This document shows, in pieces, positions 25,641 to 33,343 of a DNA stretch of 33,343 bases; position 1 is the first letter of the stretch, and the number at the start of each line of letters is the position of its first letter. The translations under genes and the position numbers were made by a program. Source of the stretch: Geobacteraceae bacterium (lineage in GTDB: Bacteria > Desulfobacterota > Desulfuromonadia > Geobacterales > Pseudopelobacteraceae); contig JANXZX010000029.1 of the NCBI GenBank assembly GCA_025355325.1, positions 1-33,343 of the forward strand, written 5' to 3'. The notes under the pieces are model-generated. The model saw only the letters and a program-made list of their open reading frames with translations, did no database searches and was not told the origin of the DNA.

Positions 25641-25668
25641 TAGGCGCCTTACCGGAGGGAGGCGCCTA
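25641..25668 (+). other. GC-rich hairpin between membrane-protein and protease genes
   Basis: TAGGCGCC (25641-25648) pairs perfectly with GGCGCCTA (25661-25668) across a 12-base loop, followed by TTTGTT. The purine-rich ribosome site GGAGGGAGG (25654-25662) lies in the loop and the first bases of the 3' arm. It could be a weak terminator for the upstream genes or a structure that gates translation of the protease. Confidence 0.5.
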
Positions 25669-25674
25669 TTTGTT

Positions 25675-27186
25675 ATGACAGACATTCCGCATTTGTTATT
25701 TGCCATGTTTTGCCTTGTCAGCATGACACTCGGAATAGCTGGCTGTGGTGACAGTTCATCATCCTGGCAGGAAGACCCGCTTGCAAAAGAACAATGGTAT
25801 TTGACCGGCGATCCGAGCGACGCGGCAATTATTCATATCAACTTGCCGACACCATCGAAGTACACCGGGAGGGGCGTAATAGTTGCGGTCGTGGACAACG
25901 GGATTGACCTTAACCATGAAGATCTGGCAGCCAATATTGAGTGGGGCAATTTCAGCTATCTTCCTGAAGAGTATGATTTTTCAAATGCAGATCATGGTAC
26001 TGCCGTGGCCGGCATTATTGCCGCTGTAGCAGGTAACGGTATTGGCATACGCAGCATAGCACCAGACGCCAAACTGCTCTCCTTTAACGCTATTCGCACA
26101 CCTTCCATAGAAAATATTGCGAACGCTCTCGTCAGAGAAAAAAATCGTGTATCAGTTTCCAATAACAGTTGGGGAGATTTTAATAGCTGGGGGGAGCCTC
26201 TTGGCTTACGAAGTGTGATTGAATCTGCATTACAGGAAGGCACTAGTACAGGAAGGAATGGCAAGGGCATTGTCTACATATTCTCTGCCGGGAATGGCGC
26301 GACTATAGACGCAAACGGTATTCCGTCCGACAATGTGAACTATAGCGGTCTGGTCAATAACCAATACACCATTCCGGTTTGCGCTTTGGACCCCTATGGG
26401 AAAAAAGCTGGCTACTCTGAAACTGGTGCAACATTGGTGATTTGCGCGCCATCGAAGGACAAGGACAGCACGAGAGGAATTGTCACAACGGATGTGACCG
26501 GTGAACTCGGCTACAACTCAAGCACCAGCAAAAATGAAGAGGAAAAAACGAACTACACCAGAATTTTTGGTGGAACTTCAGCGGCTGCCCCGATGGTTTC
26601 AGGTGTGGCGGCACTGATGCTGGAGGCAAACCCTGATCTCTCCTGGCGAGACGTCAGATATATCCTCGCAAAATCAGCCAGGCAAAACGACCCTCAACAT
26701 CCGGATTGGACAACAAACAGCACCGGATTACACATCAACCATTCGTATGGCTTCGGCCTCGTTGATGCCGCTCAGGCTATCAAGTTATCAGAATCCTGGG
26801 CACCAATTGCTCAAGAAAAAAACATTGAGTTTGAAGCCATCGTAGATACACCCATTCCTGACAATGATGTGTCCGGGATTACACATGAACTGAATGTACC
26901 TGATGATATAACTGTTGAGTTCGTCGATATCTTCTTTAATACACCGGACCATCCTCGCCTGGGTGACCTTGAGGTTATTCTTATATCACCGTCAGGTACC
27001 CGAAGTATTTTGTCTGAAAGACACAATCAAACCTTTGAAGTATTTCGTTACTATAACTGGCGTTTTGGGTCAATACGTCACTTGGGGGAATCCTCCAAGG
27101 GCAGTTGGAAGCTTGAAGTACGAGATAAACGGATTGGTGAAGTTGGGACATGGAAAAGCTGGAAAATGAAAATACACGGTTTCTGA
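25675..27186 (+). CDS. Subtilisin-like (S8) serine protease lipoprotein with P domain
   Basis: From the ATG at 25675 the protein is 503 residues, with a hydrophobic leader ending in lipobox GIAGC (C24). The catalytic triad is complete: D74 (VAVVDNGIDL), H107 (DHGTAVAGIIAA) and S302 (GGTSAAAPMVSG), and the oxyanion Asn is N207 (SAGNGA). A P (proprotein convertase) domain of beta type closes the protein from about residue 410 (HPRLGDLEVILISPSGT, ending KSWKMKIHGF), as in kexin-like proteases. The start is uncertain: an in-frame ATG at 25618 would add 19 residues including two RR pairs, giving a basic N-region. There is no obvious propeptide. Probably anchored to the outer membrane. Confidence 0.88.
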   Translation: MTDIPHLLFAMFCLVSMTLGIAGCGDSSSSWQEDPLAKEQWYLTGDPSDAAIIHINLPTPSKYTGRGVIVAVVDNGIDLNHEDLAANIEWGNFSYLPEEYDFSNADHGTAVAGIIAAVAGNGIGIRSIAPDAKLLSFNAIRTPSIENIANALVREKNRVSVSNNSWGDFNSWGEPLGLRSVIESALQEGTSTGRNGKGIVYIFSAGNGATIDANGIPSDNVNYSGLVNNQYTIPVCALDPYGKKAGYSETGATLVICAPSKDKDSTRGIVTTDVTGELGYNSSTSKNEEEKTNYTRIFGGTSAAAPMVSGVAALMLEANPDLSWRDVRYILAKSARQNDPQHPDWTTNSTGLHINHSYGFGLVDAAQAIKLSESWAPIAQEKNIEFEAIVDTPIPDNDVSGITHELNVPDDITVEFVDIFFNTPDHPRLGDLEVILISPSGTRSILSERHNQTFEVFRYYNWRFGSIRHLGESSKGSWKLEVRDKRIGEVGTWKSWKMKIHGF

Positions 27187-27562
27187 ATAATTTTGAATGT
27201 TCTCAACCCCATAACGACAGGATTCTGGACACCTGATTAATACGGCACCTTACAGCACCCACATCATAATTGATATTGTTGGTTCGTTAAAGTCAAACCT
27301 TCGAAGTCGATATCTTTTACAGGTTTGTTCGGAATGCCGGGGACGGCAGGTGATGTGCACTGTTGGGTGACTATCAGGATTAAATCCCTCCCAAAAATTC
27401 TTCCGCGTGTTTCTTCTTGCCAATCGAGCTACTTTCATTAATAATTGTCCCGTTATAAACTGTAGTTTTTTCGCTACGGAAATATGTCCCGTGGCGTGAA
27501 AAACCTACCTGCCAGCATCTTGAAGAATCAATCCGAACAGTCGAGTTCCACGGAGAACGTTT
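27187..27562 (+). other. Non-coding stretch after the protease cassette
   Basis: About 375 bp without a credible gene. It contains the right copy of the direct repeat (27327-27371), and GC rises again toward the next gene. A 62-codon minus-strand frame (27250-27438) includes the repeat but has no ribosome site or other sign of coding. Confidence 0.6.
27327..27371 (+). repeat. Imperfect direct repeat, right copy
   Basis: This 45-bp stretch is the partner of 22092-22133 (36 matches, one 3-base gap, same orientation). It lies about 140 bp after the last cassette gene. It may mark the end of an acquired segment. Confidence 0.65.
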
Positions 27563-28804
27563 TTGAGTAATTCCAGCTATCTTATGGGCAGGCAACCAAT
27601 TCTGAACGGACTTGAAGAGGTCGTCGGCTATGAGTTGCTCTTCCGCTCGCCTCAATCCACTTCTTCGGCCGTTATTCTCGACTCCTTCCAGGCAACGTCC
27701 AGTGTCATCTTTAACGTACTATCCAATTTCGGTATCGGCGAAATCCTCGGTGAACATCGGGGATACATCAATGTCGATGCCGATATGCTGATGAATGAGA
27801 GCCTTGATCTGTTGCCACGGGGTGTGATTGGCCTGGAACTGCTTGAAAGTGTTAGAATTACTCCAGAAATAACCGATCGGTGCCGGCAGCTGAAAGAGGA
27901 GGGCTTTGTTCTGGCCCTTGATGATCATCGTTTCAATCCGGAATATGAAGAACTGTATAGCGGGCTTATAGATATCGTCAAATTTGACCTGATAGCCACG
28001 CCTCTGGATGAGTTGTATCAGGAGATTGAACAGCTGCGCCATTTTCCGGTCAAGCTCCTTGCTGAGAAGGTTGATAGCCGGCACGTATACCTTCGCTGTC
28101 GCAGGATGGGGTTTGAACTTTTCCAGGGATACTTTTTTGCCAGGCCGTCACTGATGCAGAAATCTCGGATGGAAAACTCGTCCGGTACGTTTTTACGGCT
28201 GATGCAGCAATTGTCGAATAATGCCGAAATCGACGAAATAGAGGAAACCTTCAAGCAGAGCCCGGCGCTTACCTACAAACTCCTGTTACTGGTAAACTCC
28301 GTCTCCCTTTCTACGCGGGAAAAGATTCGCACGGTACGCCACGCAATCACCCAGATCGGTTTTGCCCATCTCAACCGCTGGGTGCAGCTTGCTATTTTTG
28401 CCGACGATAGCGGTACGGGACTAAACGGCGCCCTCCTTGACATGGCTGCAGTCCGTGCGGCTTTTATGGAGGAACTTTCCCGCCTGGAACCTCGAAGTTC
28501 CCGGTTGTTGCGCCATGCGCACCCCGATCAGGCGTTCATGGTCGGCACCCTGTCAATGCTGAAAGATATCTACGACGTGGATTTAAAGCAGATTGTATTG
28601 CAATTGAATTTGTCGGACGAAATACAGGATGCCCTGCTGAGCCGGGAAGGAGATCTGGGGACGTTGCTCTGTCTGGTGGAGATGATGGAATTGCTGGAAC
28701 TCGACGAGGCCGCGGAAGCTCTGGAAAAGCTGGGCATCACCATCGAAAGTGTCATTGCCTGTCAGAAAAAGGCGTATAGTTGGCGGAGCAAGCTGGGGTT
28801 GTAA
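27563..28804 (+). CDS. EAL-HDOD signalling protein (YuxH-like)
   Basis: The start is TTG, supported by GGAGA (27552-27556) six bases upstream; the next in-frame ATG (27584) has no ribosome site and would remove residues before the conserved MGRQPI. The 413-residue protein has an EAL-type domain (about 8-200) and an HDOD domain (about 205-400). The EAL domain keeps E24 (YELLFR), LELLES, LDD, VKFD, AEK and QGYFFARP, but the DDFG loop reads DDHRF and the usual Glu of the loop-6 region is Asp, so activity is doubtful and c-di-GMP binding or protein regulation is more likely. The HDOD (QSPALTYKLLLLVNS) resembles HD domains without hydrolase residues. Confidence 0.92.
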   Translation: MSNSSYLMGRQPILNGLEEVVGYELLFRSPQSTSSAVILDSFQATSSVIFNVLSNFGIGEILGEHRGYINVDADMLMNESLDLLPRGVIGLELLESVRITPEITDRCRQLKEEGFVLALDDHRFNPEYEELYSGLIDIVKFDLIATPLDELYQEIEQLRHFPVKLLAEKVDSRHVYLRCRRMGFELFQGYFFARPSLMQKSRMENSSGTFLRLMQQLSNNAEIDEIEETFKQSPALTYKLLLLVNSVSLSTREKIRTVRHAITQIGFAHLNRWVQLAIFADDSGTGLNGALLDMAAVRAAFMEELSRLEPRSSRLLRHAHPDQAFMVGTLSMLKDIYDVDLKQIVLQLNLSDEIQDALLSREGDLGTLLCLVEMMELLELDEAAEALEKLGITIESVIACQKKAYSWRSKLGL

Positions 28805-28823
28805 CCAACGCTTACTCCAGGTA

Positions 28824-28868
28824 CATTAACAAATAAAGCCCGACAGAATCGGGCTTTATTTGTTAATG
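28824..28868. terminator. Bidirectional hairpin terminator
   Basis: A perfect 20-bp stem (28824-28843 with 28849-28868) with the five-base loop CAGAA. The GC-rich centre AGCCCGA is flanked by A-rich and T-rich arms, so it yields a U-tract on either strand. It lies between the converging EAL-HDOD gene and the barrel-protein gene and should end both transcripts. Confidence 0.93.
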
Positions 28869-28886
28869 CTATGTCTAAAAATCAGA

Positions 28887-29426
28887 CTATTTTCCGAAGT
28901 AGTAAGTTAGACCAACAAGGAAGGTAGTGGTGGACTGTTTTTGTGTCTGTCCTTCAATTTTAAATGAGTCTTTACGATAATTCAATTCTGCGTCGAGGGA
29001 GGCGTTCTCCATAAGGAAGTAATTCACACCTGCCATAGCGCCGTAGTCGTAACCGGAACCCTTGGTATCCCCAGACAGATTCGCGATACCAGCCATAATA
29101 CCTACATACGGTACAAGTACACTTTTAGGCATGAAGTGATATTTGGCATCAAGGTTGACGTATGTCATGCCCATATTGGAATTATCGTTTTTCTGACCGA
29201 AATACGTTACCTGGCCACCGACAGAGACTGTATCCATCAAGAAATAGTTTACCCCGGTCACAAGGGTCGTACTTGTTGTTGAAGATGAATTATCCGGCTT
29301 GGAAGACGAAAGTGAACCGGCGATACTAAAAGCTGTTTCGCCTTTAGAGGTACCAGCGAAACAAGTGCTACCAAGAGCCAACGCCATCAGAAGTGATGCT
29401 ACCATTGCAACTGCAAATTTTTTCAT
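28887..29426 (-). CDS. Small outer-membrane beta-barrel protein (OmpX/OmpW-like size)
   Basis: This 179-residue protein has a classic Sec signal (MKKFAVAMVASLLMALALGS, cleaved near CFAG) and a mature part of alternating strands with Tyr/Gly-rich turns (GVNYFLMDTVSVGGQVTYFG; later GVNYFLMENASLDAELNYRK, a near repeat). It ends TTFLVGLTYYFGK, aromatic-rich as in barrel C-termini. A strong GGGGG ribosome site precedes the ATG. It is likely an eight-stranded barrel in the outer membrane. Specific function is unknown. Expression would start from the AT-rich divergent region upstream; its terminator is the hairpin at 28824-28868. Confidence 0.85.
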   Translation of the reverse strand: MKKFAVAMVASLLMALALGSTCFAGTSKGETAFSIAGSLSSSKPDNSSSTTSTTLVTGVNYFLMDTVSVGGQVTYFGQKNDNSNMGMTYVNLDAKYHFMPKSVLVPYVGIMAGIANLSGDTKGSGYDYGAMAGVNYFLMENASLDAELNYRKDSFKIEGQTQKQSTTTFLVGLTYYFGK

Positions 29427-29557
29427 ACTGCCCCCTGTTTTTTTGTATTTCCCAGCATGTCATAAAGCTGAGCATGGGTCGTTAAGTATCATAATCACAT
29501 CTTAATTGTAAACATAATTTTATACACATAATTAATATGCAGGAAATTGTTTTCACC

Positions 29558-29589
29558 TTGACAATTATTTGGCAGGCAACATATATACT
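29558..29589 (+). promoter_or_regulatory. Promoter of the exported-protein operon
   Basis: TTGACA (29558-29563) is followed after 18 bp by TATATA (29582-29587), which is part of ATATATACT. It is about 50 bp before the ATG at 29639 in AT-rich divergent DNA. The -35 is perfect and the -10 strong. Confidence 0.6.
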
Positions 29590-29638
29590 CTTTCATTCAT
29601 AAAATAGCAGTTTGAAATTCATAACATGGGGGTAACAT

Positions 29639-30550
29639 ATGAAAATGATTTCTTTGGCTGTATTGTCCTTATTCGCAGCTTTTACCATGCCACAACCTGC
29701 CGCTGCGGCCCAATCAGGAGTAAGAGAAACATTGATTAAATCCGCACAAACCAGTTATGTGTACGCTATCGATAATGACTATACTCTGGTTATTCCAAAA
29801 ACCGATCTTATCAAAGGCGGAACTATCAGTGATGCATTTGTAAAAGAATTCGCTGCACTGTGTCCCGCAGGGCTCGACAGGATTGAAACGATAGCTATTG
29901 AAGACCCGGATACCGGCAAGGTCACTAATAAGACAAAGCTTTCTGAATTTGCTCCCGATGAAGCCGACGAGTCAATCAAAGAGGGCGTACGGTGCAAAAA
30001 TGATTTCACTATCGTAAATATTTTCGGAAAAAAACAGAATGGCTACTTCAGGACAAAATCATTTATCATGAAACATGAGACTCCACAACACCTGGCGTAC
30101 AAGACTGACGCTATCGCCGGAGAAATCACCCTGCCGCCGGAAGGTCCGGTAAAATTCATCAAGGAGAAAAACTCTGACGGCGTCATGAATGTATTCGGAG
30201 GACTCTTCGGCAGCAAAAAATATCCTTTTGATAGTGAAGATCTGCTTCAATATCTTGTTGCGGCCTGCGACAAATTCAAGCTGAACCCGCGTTTCATAAT
30301 AAAGAGCGGCAAATTGAAAGAAGTTAGCGCATATGAAGCGATGGCCTACGCCTTCTCGAACAATACGGCTATAGATAACAAACAGTTTTACTTCGTTGCC
30401 GAAGGGGACAAACCATTCATCGTATCTGTCAAACGGGATAAAGGAGCAAGTGTTCCGGAAAGCACCGTCACACTGAACAAAGGGACCGACGGGTTGACCT
30501 TTACGCCGCTGCAGAAGCCCTCCGATAAAAAAACAGCTGCGGTCAAGTAA
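29639..30550 (+). CDS. Exported protein of unknown function
   Basis: A GGGGG ribosome site (29628-29632) precedes the ATG. The protein (303 aa) has a Sec signal ending near AAAAQS (MKMISLAVLSLFAAFTMPQP...), so it is periplasmic or secreted. The mature part has two Cys (in AALCPAG and GVRCKND) that might form a disulfide, and several beta-rich segments. I do not recognise a family. It starts a row of three exported-protein genes on one strand; the gap to the next gene is about 70 bp, so they may share the promoter at 29558. Confidence 0.85.
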   Translation: MKMISLAVLSLFAAFTMPQPAAAAQSGVRETLIKSAQTSYVYAIDNDYTLVIPKTDLIKGGTISDAFVKEFAALCPAGLDRIETIAIEDPDTGKVTNKTKLSEFAPDEADESIKEGVRCKNDFTIVNIFGKKQNGYFRTKSFIMKHETPQHLAYKTDAIAGEITLPPEGPVKFIKEKNSDGVMNVFGGLFGSKKYPFDSEDLLQYLVAACDKFKLNPRFIIKSGKLKEVSAYEAMAYAFSNNTAIDNKQFYFVAEGDKPFIVSVKRDKGASVPESTVTLNKGTDGLTFTPLQKPSDKKTAAVK

Positions 30551-30623
30551 CCTGCCGACACCAGTGCCACCTGTTGCAGATGAAATTACGGAAATCTGAA
30601 AATTTCAAGGGATGGTGCCCGCT

Positions 30624-31760
30624 ATGCGTATAATCGCCTTATTACTCCTGGCATTCTTCATCGGCATTACTCCGGCGAATGCAGCACATGAACCGGTAAC
30701 AGTCACCGGAACGGGACTGACATCACTCTCCAATGTCAAAAAAGCAGCTTTGAGTGATGCGCTTTGCGCTGCCGTCAGAGAGGTGATCGGGGTGCAGGTC
30801 AAGAGCGAAACCCTGGTAAAAAACCTCCAGCTCATCAATGACAAAATCATTACCAAATCTGACGGGTATGTAAAGAAATGGGATGTTCTGAAGGAAGATA
30901 CCCAAGGCGCTGAGTATATCATTACCATCAAAGCATGGGTTGAAGAGGGAGCCCTCAACAAAGACCTGTTCATGAACGGAATTGAAGTTGAACAGGTATA
31001 TGACTGGGCAGGCAAGCCAAGAATACTTGTTGTTATTTCGGATTACATCGATGGCAAAACGAGCCTGACAGCATTTATGCAGCCGCAACTGGAGGGTCTG
31101 CTCAAAAACAAAGGGATGACTATCCTGAGCGGAGAGCAACTCAAAGCCATAAAAACACGGGATGTGGAGCTGGCAGCAAAGAATTCTGACAAGGCAATTG
31201 CGCTTGGGAAACGCTTTGGGGCGGAAATCGTAATTGTGGGCAAGACCGTCTCAACGTTTAGTCGTGCGCTGGATGTCGAAGGTTTCAAATACTACTTCTA
31301 CACCACCCAGTTCGATGCCAAAGCCTACCGCACCTCAAACGCAGAAATTCTCCTTTCCAAAGTCTATACTGAAACAAAAAGCGAACAGGACACCAGCGCC
31401 ATGGGCAAGCACGATGCCGCAGTGCGCTCCATCAGCAACACACTCGATCAGCACGCCCAGGATATTGTCTATAATGTGGTTAAACACTGGTACGATGGCA
31501 TGAGCAAGGCCAGCACCTACCAATTGATTATTTCCGGCGTAAAAAGTCAGGAAGTTACCGCGCTGTCGTCCCTCATTACCGCTTTACCGGACGTTTCCGC
31601 TGTCCACCGCCGCAGTTTCAACCGCGGTGTGGCAGAGTTGGAGGTCGAATTCCTTGGCGTCCAGTCATGCCTGATTGAAGCCCTGGAAGGCAACCAGAAG
31701 ATTCCCCTCGATGTGGTTAGTGACGAACCATTCCGTATCAATCTGGAGAAACGCAAATGA
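30624..31760 (+). CDS. FlgT/LPP20-like periplasmic protein
   Basis: The ATG at 30624 begins a proper signal peptide (MRIIALLLLAFFIGITPANA); an in-frame ATG at 30612 would add four residues. The mature N-terminus (about residues 25-115) has the pattern seen in FlgT N-terminal/LPP20-type domains: ALSDALCAAVREVIGVQVKS, ETLVKNLQLINDKI, KSDGYVKKWDV and YIITIKAWVEEGAL. A second domain (about 125-250) looks alpha/beta, as in the TolB/CsgG-like middle domain of FlgT (RILVVISDYIDG, FGAEIVIVGKTV). FlgT is a flagellar H-ring protein, but here there are no flagellar genes, so the true role may be a different envelope complex. The stop overlaps the WD40 gene start. Confidence 0.8.
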   Translation: MRIIALLLLAFFIGITPANAAHEPVTVTGTGLTSLSNVKKAALSDALCAAVREVIGVQVKSETLVKNLQLINDKIITKSDGYVKKWDVLKEDTQGAEYIITIKAWVEEGALNKDLFMNGIEVEQVYDWAGKPRILVVISDYIDGKTSLTAFMQPQLEGLLKNKGMTILSGEQLKAIKTRDVELAAKNSDKAIALGKRFGAEIVIVGKTVSTFSRALDVEGFKYYFYTTQFDAKAYRTSNAEILLSKVYTETKSEQDTSAMGKHDAAVRSISNTLDQHAQDIVYNVVKHWYDGMSKASTYQLIISGVKSQEVTALSSLITALPDVSAVHRRSFNRGVAELEVEFLGVQSCLIEALEGNQKIPLDVVSDEPFRINLEKRK

Positions 31761-33262
31761 TCATCCACTCTATCGCCCTGTTGCTCTCTGTTGCAGTCAT
31801 GCTCATTTCCGTACCGTCGTCACATGCGCGCCAATCCAGCATAGTGGAACTTGCCGGTAAAGGTACCGGCCTGGTGGCTGTTGTCAGTAAAAAAGGGGCT
31901 GAGGACTATACCGAGTATGCCGAAGGTTTGCTTAAAGAGCGGCTGCAAAAGCTTAATTTCAAAGTATTGAACAAGGAACAGGCCGATAAAGCAAAAAAGG
32001 ATCGTCTCCTGATGGAGGCGATCAAAAATCAGAGCGCTTCTGCCATGGCTAAAATCAGTTCCGAATACGGTGCAGCGTTCCTGGTGCGCGCCACTCTACA
32101 GTCCGTTGCAAGTCACGAAAAGATGGGCTCGTGGGAGGGGGGAAGTTCCTTCTCTCTTCTGGTTATCGATACAAAGACCGGAGAAGAGGTAATCAATGTG
32201 GTCAGTGAGCCGATGGGCACGCCTGATAATCCGGCACCCATGGAGGACTCATCTCTGGCGGCAAAGCAGATGGCAATAAGTAAGGCGGTGGATAGCGTCC
32301 TCACCAAAGTCGGCGCTGACTCGGAAACTCTGTCACAGTTATCCAGTATTACGGCCAATTATCATTCCGCATTTTCCACTGACGGCAGACTTGTCAAGGC
32401 TCAAATTTTCTCTCCTGACAGCACACAACTGCTGTCAGCTCTTGAGGACCGACTGGAAGTATACTCGCTGGAAAGCAAAGAGAAGGTCAAGTCCATAGAA
32501 AGTCCGAAGGGTGACATTATCTCCCTGGCCTTCTCCCGCAACGGAACAACTCTGGTAGCCGGCACCAAGAAGGGGTATCTCATTGTGTGGAGCTGGCCTG
32601 ATCTGAAGGTTAAGCATGTTTTGGATGCCCACAGCAAAGGGACACAAAGTGTTGATATCACCCCGGACGGCCGACTTGCAGTCTCTGCCGGAGGCGACGG
32701 CAAGGTGAAATTCTGGGATGTAGCCAGCGGGCGCCAAACTGCCAAGATAGACGCTCACGACGAGCGCATTTTACGGGTATCCTTCGATGCTGGCGCCCGT
32801 AATATTGTAACGGTCAGCGAAGATTTATCCATTCGCTTCTGGGACATCAACACAAGAAAAGAGACACGCTCATTCAAAGAGTCGATGGATCGTATCGAGT
32901 CAGCCATCTTAAACAAGGATAAGACAATTCTCGCCTGTGCAACAAGGACGATTGAGATCGACCTTTTGCGAAAAAGACGCATGGATAAACGGTATATCCG
33001 GCTGCGCGACCAAGTCTCAGGACGGGATATTTTCACATTTGAAGGGCATTTGAAAGATATTAACGATATTGATTTCTTTCCAGGCAGGAGATTCGTGGTG
33101 ACAGGCTCATCAGATAAGACCGTTAAAGTTTGGGACATTGAAAAACGTGGTGAAGTGGCGTCCCTCGACTGCAGCAATAAAGTCACTTCGGTGGCGATCA
33201 GCAATGATGGAAAGTATCTGGCTGCTGCAAGCTCAGAAATTCAAATCTGGAAATTCAAATAG
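31757..33262 (+). CDS. Periplasmic WD40 beta-propeller protein with alpha/beta N-domain
   Basis: The ATG overlaps the previous stop (ATGA). A signal peptide (MIIHSIALLLSVAVMLISVP, cleaved near SHA) exports it. Residues about 30-185 form an alpha/beta domain like the CsgG/TolB-N/FlgT type (EDYTEYAEGLLKERLQKLNF, AKISSEYGAAFLVRATLQSV). Residues about 205-501 are WD40 repeats, for example DGKVKFWDVASG, DLSIRFWDINT and SSDKTVKVWDIEKRG, enough for about seven blades. The order alpha/beta domain then propeller is also that of TolB. WD40 proteins are scaffolds; a complex with the FlgT-like partner is plausible. Partners and role are inferred. Confidence 0.9.
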   Translation: MIIHSIALLLSVAVMLISVPSSHARQSSIVELAGKGTGLVAVVSKKGAEDYTEYAEGLLKERLQKLNFKVLNKEQADKAKKDRLLMEAIKNQSASAMAKISSEYGAAFLVRATLQSVASHEKMGSWEGGSSFSLLVIDTKTGEEVINVVSEPMGTPDNPAPMEDSSLAAKQMAISKAVDSVLTKVGADSETLSQLSSITANYHSAFSTDGRLVKAQIFSPDSTQLLSALEDRLEVYSLESKEKVKSIESPKGDIISLAFSRNGTTLVAGTKKGYLIVWSWPDLKVKHVLDAHSKGTQSVDITPDGRLAVSAGGDGKVKFWDVASGRQTAKIDAHDERILRVSFDAGARNIVTVSEDLSIRFWDINTRKETRSFKESMDRIESAILNKDKTILACATRTIEIDLLRKRRMDKRYIRLRDQVSGRDIFTFEGHLKDINDIDFFPGRRFVVTGSSDKTVKVWDIEKRGEVASLDCSNKVTSVAISNDGKYLAAASSEIQIWKFK

Positions 33263-33276
33263 GCCTGCTTGTCGGT

Positions 33277-33299
33277 GCCGATATAAACCTAAAATCGGC
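33277..33299 (+). other. Small hairpin after the WD40 gene
   Basis: GCCGAT (33277-33282) pairs with ATCGGC (33294-33299) across 11 bases. There is no T-tract after it; GTTCATGAAC (33301-33310), a perfect palindrome, follows. A terminator is possible but not convincing. Confidence 0.3.
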
Positions 33300-33306
33300 G
33301 GTTCAT

Positions 33307-33341
33307 GAACCACAGAGCAACTGAGCAACAGAGGAATCAAA
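33307..33341 (+). repeat. Dispersed GAGCAAC-type repeat, third copy
   Basis: This 35-bp stretch begins GAACCACAGAGCAACTGAGC and is the reverse complement of 11790-11824 with two differences. It lies at the window end after the WD40 gene, so the repeat may extend or recur beyond. Confidence 0.8.
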
Positions 33342-33343
33342 CA

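Noticed and set aside
25675-27186. Protease cassette as a lantibiotic or cyanobactin-type peptide processing locus
   Set aside because: No precursor peptide, cyclase, dehydratase or ABC exporter is nearby; the P domain and lipobox fit a surface protease instead.

Overview
The window looks like chromosomal DNA of a Gram-negative deltaproteobacterium, most likely a Geobacter relative (Desulfuromonadales). This is inferred from the mix of an NtrC-type sigma-54 regulator, several HD-GYP proteins, a REC-first histidine kinase, a PilW-RodZ pair, an RND/TolC exporter, many lipoproteins, and Shine-Dalgarno-led genes with frequent ATGA overlaps. No rRNA, tRNA or CRISPR array was seen.

Layout. (1) 1-1838: the end of a histidine kinase overlapping a sigma-54 response regulator. 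(2) 1913-13165: a TetR-controlled efflux locus made of tetR, a lipoprotein adaptor, a small CxxC protein and an RND pump. Between pump and outer-membrane channel (11864-13165) lie a XamI-like type II restriction-modification pair (7374-9926) and a fused pabB-pabC gene that overlaps the methyltransferase. A short repeat family flanks the interval before the channel gene. (3) 13272-15902: PfkB-family sugar kinase, PilW-like TPR lipoprotein and RodZ-like protein. (4) 16035-21624: a signalling block with a lone receiver, UspA, a REC-kinase, REC-HD-GYP (minus), an AEC-family permease (minus) and GAF-HD-GYP. (5) 21625-27562: an AT-rich accessory segment. Decayed-looking DNA comes first, then a four-gene cassette of exported or membrane proteins: a YiiX-like permuted papain lipoprotein, an unknown lipoprotein, a membrane protein built of a triplicated 36-37 residue unit, and a subtilisin-like lipoprotein with a P domain. 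Imperfect 42-45 bp direct repeats lie at both ends. (6) 27563-28868: an EAL-HDOD protein with a 20-bp perfect-stem terminator. (7) 28887-33262: a small outer-membrane barrel protein (minus), then three exported proteins: an unknown, a FlgT/LPP20-like protein, and a periplasmic WD40 propeller protein.

How it works together. The efflux genes form a tripartite drug or solvent exporter probably autorepressed by TetR. The signalling block and the EAL-HDOD protein carry c-di-GMP degradation or binding domains but no GGDEF synthase. The most likely undescribed system is the cassette at 22563-27186: two different predicted hydrolases displayed as lipoproteins beside an unknown lipoprotein and an unusual repeat membrane protein, in DNA unlike its surroundings. 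Its function cannot be read from sequence.
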